Positions 1 through 10,517 of a stretch of DNA of 64,000 bases are shown piece by piece. Under the pieces are notes generated by a model. The model saw nothing but the letters and a program-made list of their open reading frames with translations. It was not told the origin of the DNA and ran no database searches. Made by a program: the position numbers and the translations under genes. This DNA comes from Glycomyces sambucus. Its GTDB lineage: Bacteria; Actinomycetota; Actinomycetes; Mycobacteriales; Micromonosporaceae. Each line of letters begins with the position of its first letter. The first letter of the stretch is position 1. The stretch is taken from assembly GCF_900102815.1 (NCBI RefSeq), contig NZ_FNGF01000002.1:1-64000 (forward strand), written 5' to 3'.

Positions 1-253
<253 letters not shown>

Positions 254-425
254 CAACACTACGGCCGGCAACGGTCAGGTAGAAACCACATTCACGCACA
301 CTATGCGATTCTGAGACAACACACCTCAGACTCGAAGGACCCCGGCAGGGGTCCGACAGCTCTGGCTTGACGCCCCCCAGGGGCTCGCCAGACGAACCGA
401 CACCCGAGCGGGTGTCCACAGGTTT
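254..425 (+). other. 23S-5S internal transcribed spacer
   Basis: About 170 bases separate 23S from 5S. The spacer holds short GC hairpins, for example GGACCCC/GGGGTCC around 338-356 and CACCCG/CGGGTG around 402-416, of the kind used as RNase processing stems. No tRNA gene is visible in it. Confidence 0.7.
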
Positions 426-543
426 GTTTGGTGGTGAGAGCGGAAGTGACACACCCGGTCCCATTCCGAACCCGGTCGTTACGGCTTCCAGCGCCGATGG
501 TACTGCACTCGAGAGGGTGTGGGAGAGCAGGACACCGCCAAAC
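426..543 (+). rRNA. 5S ribosomal RNA
   Basis: A 118-base 5S rRNA. The 5' end GTTTGGTGGT pairs with the 3' end ACACCGCCAAAC to form helix I. The conserved central stretch CACACCCGGTCCCATTCCGAA is present with the usual 5S spacing (about bases 25-46 of the gene). It lies about 170 bases behind 23S and directly before two terminators. Confidence 0.97.
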
Positions 544-556
544 ATGAAACACAAAA

Positions 557-587
557 GGAAGGCCCCCACCACAGGTGGGGGCCTTTC
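557..587 (+). terminator. rRNA operon terminator 1
   Basis: Hairpin with a 12-bp perfect core (AAGGCCCCCACC / GGTGGGGGCCTT, loop ACA), extended by wobble pairs and followed by TTTCCTC. It starts 14 bases after 5S and is the first terminator of the operon. Confidence 0.9.
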
Positions 588-627
588 CTCATCTTCAAGG
601 ACAACGCCGGCCGCACCAGGCCGCAAC

Positions 628-663
628 GAAGAAGGCCCCCACCTCGCGGTGGGGGCCTTCTTC
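628..663. terminator. rRNA operon terminator 2 (bidirectional)
   Basis: A perfect 16-bp stem (GAAGAAGGCCCCCACC with its complement) closed by the tetraloop TCGC. The core is the same GGCCCCCACC as terminator 1, so it looks like a duplicated terminator. A-rich and T-rich flanks on opposite sides let it work in both directions. It ends 5 bases past the stop codon of the small minus-strand gene at 668-817 and probably terminates that gene too. Confidence 0.88.
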
Positions 664-667
664 ATGT

Positions 668-817
668 CTACGAGGAAGTCGAGAGCGCGTCTCTGAGCCT
701 GGCGACGCCGACACCGATTCCGAAGATCGCGCCGGTCACCAAGAACGTCAGTAGCGACACTGTCACTAGCGCGATCGCGATTCCGATAGCACCGACGACA
801 CTGAAGAATGTGCTCAC
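668..817 (-). CDS. Small hydrophobic membrane protein (49 aa), unknown function
   Basis: A 50-codon frame on the minus strand, starting with GTG at 817. The start is preceded at 4 bases by a textbook ribosome binding site, GGAGGAGG (829-822). The product begins MSTFFSVVGAIGIAIALVTV and is almost wholly hydrophobic to residue 38, rich in Gly/Ile/Val, with a short Arg-containing tail (ARLRDALSTSS). This suggests one or two membrane helices. A possible promoter, TTGATG-N16-TACCTA, lies upstream around 840-870. The gene runs head-on into the rRNA operon and shares its second terminator. I recognise no family; it could be a phage-holin-like or stress-type membrane peptide, but nothing in the sequence decides this. 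The strong binding site and clean composition are the case for a real gene. Confidence 0.6.
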   Translation of the reverse strand: MSTFFSVVGAIGIAIALVTVSLLTFLVTGAIFGIGVGVARLRDALSTSS

Positions 818-1143
818 GTGGCCTCCTCCGTTGCAGGCTCTGGGTGTTGCCCTTTAGGTATTGTCCCACATCGATGCATCAATCATGGTAGGCATCACAA
901 GTTAGATAGGTCACATTAGTGGACTCTGGTCTCATCACCTGTCTTCCTGCCGCTCCCCTCGCTCTGGCGTCACTCCGTCGGTGCTCCGAAGTGTGCTTCT
1001 GAGTCCTCTGGGGCGGAACAGGGTTCGACGCACACTTGCCCGGGTAGATCTGGTGATTCCGGCAATTCGTGATGTACAAGGCAATAGCGGCTTAGGATTC
1101 GTGCACGTGTGGTATCGGTTCAAGTCGCCTACGGGAGTGAGTG
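818..1143. promoter_or_regulatory. Divergent intergenic region between small membrane protein and sugar transporter
   Basis: 326 bases without a supportable gene. The left end carries the ribosome binding site and possible promoter of the minus-strand small gene. The right end carries GGGAG (1133-1137), the ribosome binding site of the transporter. The region is less GC-rich than the genes around it, as expected for promoters. A CGTGCACG palindrome near 1100 is short and not assigned. Confidence 0.5.
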
Positions 1144-2589
1144 ATGACGACAGACAATGACGGTCTGATGCGGGGCGAGCCCGCGTCGCCCACCGGGTCG
1201 GCGCTGTTCGTGTCGATCGCCGCCGCACTGGGCGGGTTCCTGTTCGGGTACGACACGGCCGTGATCAACGGGACCACCGGCGCCCTGGAGACGCAGTGGG
1301 GGATCGGCTCGGTCGAGACCGGCATCGTGGTCTCCTCAGCACTGCTGGGCTGCGCGGTCGGTGCGTGGTTCGCGGGATCATTGGCGAACAAGATCGGCCG
1401 ACCGAAGGTCATGATGATCGCGGCGATCGTCTTCTTCATCACCTCGCTGGGCAGCGCGTTGGCGACGGGCCCGGTGGACCTCACGATCTGGCGCATCATC
1501 GGCGGCTTCGCGATCGGTGCGGCGAGCGTCATCGCGCCCGCCTACATCGCCGAGATCTCGCCCGCGCACCTGCGCGGCCGGCTCGGCTCGCTCCAGCAGT
1601 TCGCGATCGTGCTCGGCATCTTCGGCGCTCTGATCGTCAACTACGGCATCCAGGCGTCGGCGGGTGGCGCGAGCGGTGAGGTCCCGTGGGGCGGCACGGC
1701 CTGGCGGTGGATGTTCGCCGCCGCGGCGATCCCCGCGTTCGTGTACTTCATGTTCTCGCTGAACATCCCCGAGTCTCCCCGCTACCTGGTGGCGAAGCAG
1801 CAGCTTGACAAGGCGCGGACGGTGCTGCTCAAGTACGTCGGCGGCAACGTCGACCACAAGATCATCGAGATCCAGGGGACGCTCGACAGTGACCACCCGC
1901 CGCGCATCTCGGACGTGCGCGGTTCGCGCTTGGGCCTCATGCCGATCGTGTGGGTCGGCATCCTCCTGTCGATGTTCCAGCAGTTCGTGGGCATCAACGT
2001 CATCTTCTACTACTCCACGTCGCTGTGGCAGTCCGTCGGGTTCAGCGAGAACGACGCGTTCCTGACCTCGGTCATCAACTCGATCGTGAACATCGCCGGT
2101 ACGATCCTCGCGATCTACCTCGTGGACCGGATCGGCCGCAAGAAGCTGCTGCTCATGGGTTCCGCGCTCATGTTCGTCGCCCTGGGGACCATGGCCGTGG
2201 TCTTCGCGTCGTCCCCCGTGGACGCCGACAACAACCCGGTCCTGAGCGACGCTGCCGGCGTCACCGCGCTCATTGCGGCGAACGTGTTCGTGTTCGGCTT
2301 CGCGTTCACCTGGGGCCCGGTCGTGTGGGTGCTCCTGGGGGAGATGTTCCCCAACCGCATCCGCGCCTCGGCGCTCGGCGTCGCGGCGGCCGCGCAGTGG
2401 ATCTCCAACTGGCTCATCACCGTCACGTTCCCGGAGCTGGCGCAGACCGGCCTGTTCCTGGCGTACGGCCTCTACTCGCTGTTCGCGCTCATCTCCTTCA
2501 TCTTCGTGTGGAAGATGGTCAAGGAGACGAAGGGCATCGAGCTGGAGGACATGGAGGACCTGGAGCGCCACGGCCTCCCGTCGACCTGA
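1144..2589 (+). CDS. Sugar porter family MFS transporter (sugar:H+ symporter)
   Basis: A 481-aa, 12-helix MFS protein of the sugar porter family (XylE/GlcP/GalP type), importing a monosaccharide with protons across the cytoplasmic membrane. Family signatures are visible: GYDTAVINGT in helix 1, R-x-G-R-[KR] loops (KIGRPK and DRIGRKK), PESPRYLV after helix 6, the QQFVGINVIFYY motif in helix 7 that lines the sugar site, and a C-terminal ETKGIELEDME. ATG 1144 is preferred over the GTG directly before it because it sits 6 bases behind GGGAG. The length is typical. The gene is alone, with its own terminator, so there is no catabolic partner to show which sugar it carries. Confidence 0.92.
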   Translation: MTTDNDGLMRGEPASPTGSALFVSIAAALGGFLFGYDTAVINGTTGALETQWGIGSVETGIVVSSALLGCAVGAWFAGSLANKIGRPKVMMIAAIVFFITSLGSALATGPVDLTIWRIIGGFAIGAASVIAPAYIAEISPAHLRGRLGSLQQFAIVLGIFGALIVNYGIQASAGGASGEVPWGGTAWRWMFAAAAIPAFVYFMFSLNIPESPRYLVAKQQLDKARTVLLKYVGGNVDHKIIEIQGTLDSDHPPRISDVRGSRLGLMPIVWVGILLSMFQQFVGINVIFYYSTSLWQSVGFSENDAFLTSVINSIVNIAGTILAIYLVDRIGRKKLLLMGSALMFVALGTMAVVFASSPVDADNNPVLSDAAGVTALIAANVFVFGFAFTWGPVVWVLLGEMFPNRIRASALGVAAAAQWISNWLITVTFPELAQTGLFLAYGLYSLFALISFIFVWKMVKETKGIELEDMEDLERHGLPST

Positions 2590-2603
2590 CACGCGTGCGA
2601 GCG

Positions 2604-2633
2604 AGGCGGGGCGTCCGAAAGGACGCCCCGCCT
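2604..2633. terminator. Terminator between convergent transporter and ABC permease genes
   Basis: Perfect 13-bp stem AGGCGGGGCGTCC / GGACGCCCCGCCT with a GAAA loop, followed on the plus strand by CTGTTTCCCC. It lies 15 bases after the sugar transporter stop and 28 bases before the end of the convergent permease gene. Confidence 0.85.
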
Positions 2634-2660
2634 CTGTTTCCCCCGCTGCTGACGAAAGCC

Positions 2661-5207
2661 CTACTCGTAGCTGATCGCGCCGAGGATGTCGACCTTGGAG
2701 GCCCGCACCGCCGGGGCGATCGCCGCGAGGAGTCCGACCAGGACGGCCGCGCCGAGGTAGGCGGCGATGAGCGCGGTCGGGACCGCGAACTCCTCGATGC
2801 CGCTGGGGACGAGCGCCTGCTGCACGATCCAGCCCAGGAGCAGGCCCGTGCCGATGCCCAGGAGGGCGCCGAAGAGGGCGATGGTGACGCTCTCGACGGT
2901 GACCATCCGGGTGGTCTGGCCGCGGGTCATCCCGATCGCGCGGAGCATCCCCAGCTCTCTGGTGCGTTCGAGGACCGACAGGACCAGGGTGTTGACCACT
3001 CCGATGACCGCGACGATCATCGCCAGCGCCAGCAGGAGCTGGATCGCGATGACGGCGTAGTCGAAGAACACCGTGACCTGCGCCAGGTACTCCTCGTGGT
3101 TCTGGACGCTGACCGCCGGCTCGTCGGCGAGGATCGACTCCACCTCGGCGGTGACCTCGTCGACGTCGGCGCCGTCGGCCACGTCGACCAGGGCCGTGGT
3201 GGGCTTCGGCGTGTAGAACTCCGCGGCGTAGGACGGGTCGACGTACCAGCCGTCGGTGTCCTCGTTGTCGGCGAGGATGCCCGTGATCGTGAACTCGTGC
3301 GCCTCGGAGCCGCGGCTGAAGGTCATCGTGACGGTGTCGCCGACGCCGATGCCGAGCTCGTTCGCGCTCCACTCGTTGACGACCGTCTGGCCCTCCTCCA
3401 GGTCGGCGACGGTCCCTTGCAGGACCTCGCCGCCGAACAGCTCGATGCCGCCTGCGAGGTCGGTGGTGGCGTTGACGTACTGCTCGGTGCCGTCGACCTG
3501 GGCGAGGTCGTAGTACAGCTCGACCGCGGCCGCGACGCCGTCGGCGTCGCGGATGTCGTCCATCAGGGCCGGGTCGAAGGTCGCGGGCACCGAGGACGTG
3601 ACGGGCCCGGTGATGAACAGCTCGGCCTTGATCGAGGACTCGAACTGCTCGGCCAGGCTCGCCTTGACGCTGGTCAGGAGCGTGGCGGTGGCGGTCACCA
3701 GAGTCACGCCGATCATGAGCGCGGCGGCGGTGACGGCGGTGCGCCGCGGGTTGCGGGAGGCGTTCAGGCGGCCGAGCCGCCCGGCGAACGACCACGACCA
3801 GACCGCGCCCAGGAGCGCGACCACGGGCTTGGAGAGCCACGCGGTCAGCAGTGCGACGCCGACGAACACGATGCCCGCGCCGACGGCGGCCGCCGCGAGG
3901 TTCGCCTTGTCGCCGTCGAAGGTCTCGGTGAGGCCCAGGACGATCCCGGTGGCGCCGACGAGCGTGACGAGCAGCCCGGTGACGGTGACGCCGGTGATCG
4001 GCTTGTCGGCCTTGACGGCTTCGCGCATCGCCTCGACCGGCGGGGTCTTGGAGGCCCGGACGGCGGGGAGGAGCGCGGACAGGACCGTGACGACCAGGCC
4101 GACAGCGACGGCGGCGACCGGTGCGGCGGCCGGGACGGCGACGCTGGTGCTCGCCGTGTCGAGGAAGCTGTTCCCCACCAGGGAGGTCAGGCCCGCTCCG
4201 GCGGCGACGCCGAGGCCCGCGCCGACGACGGACGCGACCGCGCCGAGCAGGCCCGCTTCGGCGAGGACCGAGCGGATGATCTGGCCGCGGGAGGCGCCGA
4301 CGGCGCGCATCATCGCGATCTCCTTGAGCCGCCCGGCGATCACGATGGAGAACGTGTTGGCGATGAGGAACACCGAGACGAACACGGCGATGAGGCCGAA
4401 CCCGAGCAGGAAGTACCCGATGAGGCTGGTGGCCTCGGCGGTCTCGGCGTTGAGGTCGTCGACGTACGCCTGCCAGGTCAGGGCCTCGGCTTCGTCGCCG
4501 ACGGCCGGTTCCAGCGCGGCGAGCAGTTCATCGCCGCTGACGCCGTCGGCGCCGGTGACGGCCACGGTGGTGTAGACGTCCTCGCCGTCGAAGACCAGGC
4601 GCTGCGCCTCGGCGGTGGTGAACGCGAGTTCCGTTGCGCCCGAGAGTGAGTCGCGGTCGCCGGAGTAGCCGAAGACCCCGACGATCTCGTACGCGGTCTG
4701 ATCGGTGGCGAGCGAGTACGCCTCGACGGTGTCGCCGAGGCCGAGTCCGGACTCGGTGACGAACCGGGCCGAGACGGCGACCTCGCCGGCGGTCTCGGGG
4801 CCGCGGCCCTCGCGCAGCTCGCGTTCGACGGACTCGTCGCCCCAGTTGACGGCCATGGTCGGGGCGAAGCCGCCGACGATCTTGCCGTCGTCGCCGAGGG
4901 CGTTGACCATCCACGTGACCGTGGTGCTCACGCTCGCGACGTCGTCGTTCGCCTCGATGGCGGCGAGGGTCTCGGCGGAGACGCCGTCGCGCACGAGCCG
5001 GTCGCCGCGGTTCTCGGGCTCGACGGGCTGGACGATGACGTCGGCGCCCGCGTAGGCGTCGCCGTTGAGGTCGTCCACGGTGGCCTGGATGGAGGCGGTG
5101 AGGACCAGTGCCGCGGCGATGAACGCCGATCCGAGGACGACGGCGATGCTGGTGAGGATCAGGCGGGCCTTGCGGGCCGCCATGCCTTTGAGGGTGGCGC
5201 GGAGCAT
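2661..5207 (-). CDS. MacB/FtsX-type ABC transporter permease (module 1)
   Basis: An 848-aa ABC permease with two FtsX domains. The N-terminal helix (residues about 15-40, LTSIAVVLGSAFIAAALVLT) is followed by an extracytoplasmic MacB-like periplasmic core, then a three-helix FtsX block near 270-385, a second helix pair near 410-480, another soluble domain and a final FtsX block near 710-840. This is the usual architecture of actinobacterial lipoprotein/peptide/antibiotic exporters or mechanotransmission complexes. The gene starts 3 bases after the stop of its ATPase (5211-6002), so the two are co-translated. It is clearly paralogous along its whole length to the permease at 6227-8755: both begin MLRATLKGMA and end in a SYE/AYE tail. 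Substrate unknown. Confidence 0.93.
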   Translation of the reverse strand: MLRATLKGMAARKARLILTSIAVVLGSAFIAAALVLTASIQATVDDLNGDAYAGADVIVQPVEPENRGDRLVRDGVSAETLAAIEANDDVASVSTTVTWMVNALGDDGKIVGGFAPTMAVNWGDESVERELREGRGPETAGEVAVSARFVTESGLGLGDTVEAYSLATDQTAYEIVGVFGYSGDRDSLSGATELAFTTAEAQRLVFDGEDVYTTVAVTGADGVSGDELLAALEPAVGDEAEALTWQAYVDDLNAETAEATSLIGYFLLGFGLIAVFVSVFLIANTFSIVIAGRLKEIAMMRAVGASRGQIIRSVLAEAGLLGAVASVVGAGLGVAAGAGLTSLVGNSFLDTASTSVAVPAAAPVAAVAVGLVVTVLSALLPAVRASKTPPVEAMREAVKADKPITGVTVTGLLVTLVGATGIVLGLTETFDGDKANLAAAAVGAGIVFVGVALLTAWLSKPVVALLGAVWSWSFAGRLGRLNASRNPRRTAVTAAALMIGVTLVTATATLLTSVKASLAEQFESSIKAELFITGPVTSSVPATFDPALMDDIRDADGVAAAVELYYDLAQVDGTEQYVNATTDLAGGIELFGGEVLQGTVADLEEGQTVVNEWSANELGIGVGDTVTMTFSRGSEAHEFTITGILADNEDTDGWYVDPSYAAEFYTPKPTTALVDVADGADVDEVTAEVESILADEPAVSVQNHEEYLAQVTVFFDYAVIAIQLLLALAMIVAVIGVVNTLVLSVLERTRELGMLRAIGMTRGQTTRMVTVESVTIALFGALLGIGTGLLLGWIVQQALVPSGIEEFAVPTALIAAYLGAAVLVGLLAAIAPAVRASKVDILGAISYE

Positions 5208-5210
5208 GTC

Positions 5211-6002
<792 letters not shown>

Positions 6003-6172
6003 GGGAGCGCCTTTCTGATCGGGTGCGTTTCCTGTGCTCCCAAGGCTATGGACGCGCCCTTCCGTCCGCTTCGGTCCGCGGGCCACACTCGCGCTCCTCC
6101 GCAGGTCGGAACCGTGCCCGCGGCCTCCGCCATTCGGCCGAGGGCCCCGGCGCCGAAAGGCGGGCAGACGGG

Positions 6173-6200
6173 AGGGGCGGCGCCCGAAGGCGCCGCCCCT
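6173..6200 (-). terminator. Hairpin after ABC module 2
   Basis: Perfect 12-bp stem AGGGGCGGCGCC / GGCGCCGCCCCT with loop CGAA, between the end of permease 2 (6227) and the start of ATPase 1 (6002). It probably separates the two ABC operons. There is no strong T tract, as is common in high-GC actinomycetes. Confidence 0.7.
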
Positions 6201-6226
6201 CTCCTGGTTTCCTTTGGGAGTGAAGA

Positions 6227-8755
6227 CTATTCGTAAGCGATCGCGTTGAGCACGTTCAGCTTCGCCGCCCGGGCGGCGGGGGCGATCGCGGCCAGCAGGC
6301 CGACGGCCACGGCCGCGATGAGGTACCCGGCGATGAGGGGCCACGGGAGCGCGAAGCTCGTCAGGCCCTCCTCTTCGAGCGCCTGCTGGACGGTCCAGCC
6401 GAGGCCGATGCCGACGGCGATGCCGAGCACCGCGCCGAACAGGCAGATAATGACCGACTCCACGGTGATCATGCGCCTGGCCTGGCCGCGGGTCATGCCG
6501 ATCGCGCGCAGGAGGCCGAGCTCCCTGGTGCGTTCGAGGACCGACAGGACCAGCGTGTTCACGACGCCGATGATCGCGATGATGATCGCCAGCGCCAGCA
6601 GGACCTGCACCGAGTTGAGGAGCAGGTCGAGCTGCGAGGTCTGCTGCTCCACGAAGTCGGCGTTGTTGGCGACGCTCACCTCGGGCTCGTCGGCGAGGAT
6701 GTCGTCGACCTGGTCCTGGACCGCGTCGACGTCGGCGCCGTCCTCGACCTGGATGTACGCCTGCATCGGCTTCGGCACGGTGAAGTGCGCGATCTGCGCC
6801 GGCGCGACCCAGAACCCGTCGGTGAGGAGCTGGTCCTCCAGGACGGCGACGACGGTGAGCTGGGCGCTCTCGCCGTCGGCGAAGGTCACGGGGACGGTGT
6901 CGCCGAGGGCGAGGCCCGCGTCCTGCGCGGCGGACTCGTTCACGACCAGGCCGTCGTCGGGCAGGTCCTCGACCGTGCCTTCGGCGACGGTGCCGCTGAA
7001 GACCTGGAGGCTGGTGGCGAGGTCCTCGCTGGCGAACAGCGCAGTCGACTCGCCGTCGATCTCGGCGCCGAAGAACTCGCCGTAGAGGTCGCCGACCGCC
7101 GCGACGTCGGGGAGCGCCTTGATCTCCGCCAGGGTCTCGGGGGCGAACGTGGGGATGTTGGCCCCCTGCTGCCCCATGACGATGAGGTCGGAGTCGAGGT
7201 TCTGGTCCGTGAGGTCCGCGGTGGTCTCCTTGAAGCTGGAGACGATCGTGGCGATGCCGGTGACCAGGGCGACGGCGATCATGAGCGCCGAGGCGGTGAT
7301 CGCGGTGCGCCGCGGATTGCGGCCGGCGTTGAGCTTGCCGAGGCGGCCCGAGAACGACCACGACATGACCGCGCCGAGGAGCGCGACCAGCGGCCGCGAC
7401 AGGATCGGCGTGAGCAGCGTGATGCCCACGAACGCGATGCCGACGCCGGTGAGGAACCCGCCGAGGCCGAGGTCGCCGAGGTTGTCGGTGAGCCCGAGGC
7501 CGACCAGGACGCCGCCCGCGGCGGTGACCGCGAGCCCGGCGATGGTGATGCCGCGCAGCGGCTTCGGCGGGTTGACCGCCTCGCGCATGGCGGCGACCGG
7601 CGGGACCCCGGACGCCTTGACGGCCGGGACGATCGCGGAGAGCACGGTGACGCCGATGCCGACCGCCAGCGCCCACAGGGCCGTGAGCGGGACTTCGAGC
7701 TTGACGGCGAGGCCGCCCATCGCCGAGGAGCTGACGAGCTGGGACAGGCCCCAGCCGAGCAGCACCCCGAGGCCGAGGCCCGCGATGGAGGCGATGACGC
7801 CGATGACGGCGGCTTCGGCGAGGACCGAGCCGACGACCTGGTTCCGTCCGGCGCCGATGGCCCGCAGCAGCGCGAGTTCGCGCTGGCGCTGGGCGACGAT
7901 GATCGTGAAGGTGTTGATGATGAGGAACACCGACACGAACACGGCGACGAGGCCGAAGCCGAGGAAGATGTAGCCCATGATGTCGGCGACGACGGCGAAG
8001 CCCTGTGCGGCCTCTTCGGACGCCTCTTCACCGGTCTGGACCCGGAAGTCCGCGCCGACCGCGTCGGCGATCGTGTCGGTGGAGGCGTCGCCCTCGACGT
8101 AGATCGTCATGTACGCGTCCTCGCCCTGGGTGAGGAGGCGCTGGGCTTCGGCGGTGGTGAAGCCGATCTGGGTCTCGCCGGCGAGCGAGTCGCGGCCGCC
8201 GGGGAGGCCGAAGACGCCGACGATCTCGTAGTCGGCGCGCTCGGCGGTGTAGGAGTAGGCGGTGACGGTGTCGCCGACGTCGAACCCGGAGTCCTTGACG
8301 AACTGGGCGGAGACGATGACCTCGCCGTCGGCCTCGGGGCCGCGGCCGTCGCGGATCTCGTTGTAGCCGGTGGTCTGGTCGTTCCAGTTGAAGCCGATGG
8401 TGGGCGCGAAGGCGCCGACGAGCTTCCCGTTGTCGCCGATGGCGTTGACCTGGCCGGAGACGTCGCCGTCGGCGGACTCGACGCCGTCGACGCCGCGGAC
8501 GTCGTCGAGCACGGAGGCGGGGATCAGGGTCGCGCTGGGGGTGTTCCCCTGGGCGGCGGCGGGGTCTTCGGCGGCGGTGACCACCGCGTCGACGCCGGTG
8601 AAGGCGTCGGAGATGACGCCGGTGACGGACTTCTCCATCGTGGCGGTGAGGACCATCGCGGCGGCGACGAACATCGTGCCGAGGACGACGGCGAGGCTGG
8701 TGAGGACAAGGCGGGCTTTGCGGCTCGCCATGCCCTTGAGGGTGGCGCGCAGCAT
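6227..8755 (-). CDS. MacB/FtsX-type ABC transporter permease (module 2)
   Basis: An 842-aa permease with the same layout as module 1: N-terminal helix with a MacB-like core, FtsX helix block near 260-385, central helices near 410-490, second extracytoplasmic domain, C-terminal FtsX block near 705-835. The segments RNPRRTA[IV]TA[SA]ALMI, LVLSVLERTRELG and AIGMTRGQ are nearly identical in the two permeases, so the pair arose by tandem duplication. The extracytoplasmic domains have diverged most, which suggests different substrates or partners. The gene starts 2 bases after the stop of its ATPase. Confidence 0.93.
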   Translation of the reverse strand: MLRATLKGMASRKARLVLTSLAVVLGTMFVAAAMVLTATMEKSVTGVISDAFTGVDAVVTAAEDPAAAQGNTPSATLIPASVLDDVRGVDGVESADGDVSGQVNAIGDNGKLVGAFAPTIGFNWNDQTTGYNEIRDGRGPEADGEVIVSAQFVKDSGFDVGDTVTAYSYTAERADYEIVGVFGLPGGRDSLAGETQIGFTTAEAQRLLTQGEDAYMTIYVEGDASTDTIADAVGADFRVQTGEEASEEAAQGFAVVADIMGYIFLGFGLVAVFVSVFLIINTFTIIVAQRQRELALLRAIGAGRNQVVGSVLAEAAVIGVIASIAGLGLGVLLGWGLSQLVSSSAMGGLAVKLEVPLTALWALAVGIGVTVLSAIVPAVKASGVPPVAAMREAVNPPKPLRGITIAGLAVTAAGGVLVGLGLTDNLGDLGLGGFLTGVGIAFVGITLLTPILSRPLVALLGAVMSWSFSGRLGKLNAGRNPRRTAITASALMIAVALVTGIATIVSSFKETTADLTDQNLDSDLIVMGQQGANIPTFAPETLAEIKALPDVAAVGDLYGEFFGAEIDGESTALFASEDLATSLQVFSGTVAEGTVEDLPDDGLVVNESAAQDAGLALGDTVPVTFADGESAQLTVVAVLEDQLLTDGFWVAPAQIAHFTVPKPMQAYIQVEDGADVDAVQDQVDDILADEPEVSVANNADFVEQQTSQLDLLLNSVQVLLALAIIIAIIGVVNTLVLSVLERTRELGLLRAIGMTRGQARRMITVESVIICLFGAVLGIAVGIGLGWTVQQALEEEGLTSFALPWPLIAGYLIAAVAVGLLAAIAPAARAAKLNVLNAIAYE

Positions 8756-8757
8756 GG

Positions 8758-9534
<777 letters not shown>

Positions 9535-9839
9535 GACGCTCTCGCTTTCGGGTGAAGGTGTCGGGTTCCGAGGGATTCGGTGCTCTGGTTTCCTTGCGCT
9601 CCCCGGGGCGCCGCCCCGTGAAGCCTTGGTGCTATTCGTGATGCGGATCGATGACGTCGATTCGCCAGATTGTGACATCATACCTGATGTCACTCGGCGT
9701 CGCTGCCCGCATGATCCACTTCGACCATATGGCCTCCCGGGCGCGGCCGCATCCGCTTCGAGAACGGTCTTCCACTACTTCCCGAGGCGGTCTCGGACTA
9801 CACCGCAAGTCGGAGTGCGGCCGGGCCCGGGGAGGAGCC
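9535..9839 (-). promoter_or_regulatory. Promoter region of ABC module 2
   Basis: 305 bases without a gene between the response regulator stop and the ABC ATPase start, both on the minus strand. It holds the palindrome at 9672-9693 with an embedded -10 box. The transcript from there would have an untranslated leader of roughly 130 bases. No terminator hairpin for the response regulator is obvious in it. Confidence 0.55.
9672..9693 (-). promoter_or_regulatory. Palindromic operator overlapping a -10 box
   Basis: Perfect 9-bp inverted repeat GTGACATCA-N4-TGATGTCAC. Read on the minus strand its centre contains TATGAT, a very good -10 hexamer. The layout is that of a repressor site occluding RNA polymerase at the ABC module 2 promoter. 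The half-site TGACATCA resembles PadR/GntR-type sites in general form, but no such regulator gene is in the window. The neighbouring LuxR-type response regulator is another possible ligand. Confidence 0.65.
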
Positions 9840-10517
9840 TCAGTCGGTCGCGCCGGGCTTGACCAGGCCCGTCTCGTAGGCCAGGACCACGGCCTGGACC
9901 CGGTCGCGCACGCCGAGCTTGGTGAGCAGGTGGCCGACGTGGGTCTTGACGGTGGTCTCGCCGACGGTCAGGGAGTCGGCGATCTCGGCGTTCGTGAGGC
10001 CCTTCGCCAGCAGCATGAGGACCTCCTTCTCGCGGGTGGTGAGCGCGCCGAGGAGCGCGGGGGAGCGCTCGTCGTCGGTGCCGCGGTGCTGCGCGAAGCG
10101 CCCCAGCAGCGTCGAGAGGATGTGCGGGGCCACGACCGCGCCGCCGCGGTGGACGGTGCGGATCGCCTCGACCAGGTCGGCGGCGGGGGCGTCCTTGGTG
10201 AGGAACCCGGCCGCCCCGGCCCGGAGCGCGCCCACGACGTACTCGTCGAGGTCGAACGTGGTGAGCACCAGGACCCGGGTCGGCAGGTTCGCCTGCACGA
10301 TGTCGGCGGTCGCGGCCACGCCGTCGCGCCGCGGCATCCGGATGTCCATGAGGACGACGTCGGGGACCAGCCTGCGGGTGAGTTCGAACGCCTCGACGCC
10401 GTCGCCGGCCTCGCCGACGATGTCGATGTCGGTCTCGGCGCCGAGCACCATCTTGAAGCCCGCGCGCAGCAGCTGCTGGTCGTCGGCGAGCAGGAGGCGG
10501 ATCGGCCGGTCGCTCAT
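9840..10517 (-). CDS. LuxR/NarL-family response regulator
   Basis: A 225-aa two-component response regulator. The receiver domain (residues about 5-125) has the acidic pair D12-D13, the phospho-acceptor D58 in VVLMDIRMPRRDG, a conserved Thr in VLVLTTFD and Lys in GFLTKDA. The C-terminal LuxR-type helix-turn-helix (about 155-220) has LTTREKEVLMLLAKGLTNAE and GETTVKTHVGHLL. It starts at ATG 10517, overlapping the stop of the histidine kinase gene by an ATGA junction, so the two are translationally coupled partners. The next genes downstream on the same strand are the ABC exporter modules, likely targets by proximity. Confidence 0.95.
   Translation of the reverse strand: MSDRPIRLLLADDQQLLRAGFKMVLGAETDIDIVGEAGDGVEAFELTRRLVPDVVLMDIRMPRRDGVAATADIVQANLPTRVLVLTTFDLDEYVVGALRAGAAGFLTKDAPAADLVEAIRTVHRGGAVVAPHILSTLLGRFAQHRGTDDERSPALLGALTTREKEVLMLLAKGLTNAEIADSLTVGETTVKTHVGHLLTKLGVRDRVQAVVLAYETGLVKPGATD

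Noticed and set aside
1950-4649. An 899-codon plus-strand frame
   Set aside because: It runs out of frame through the end of the sugar transporter and antisense to the ABC permease; composition is Asp/Gly/Arg-rich with no domain.
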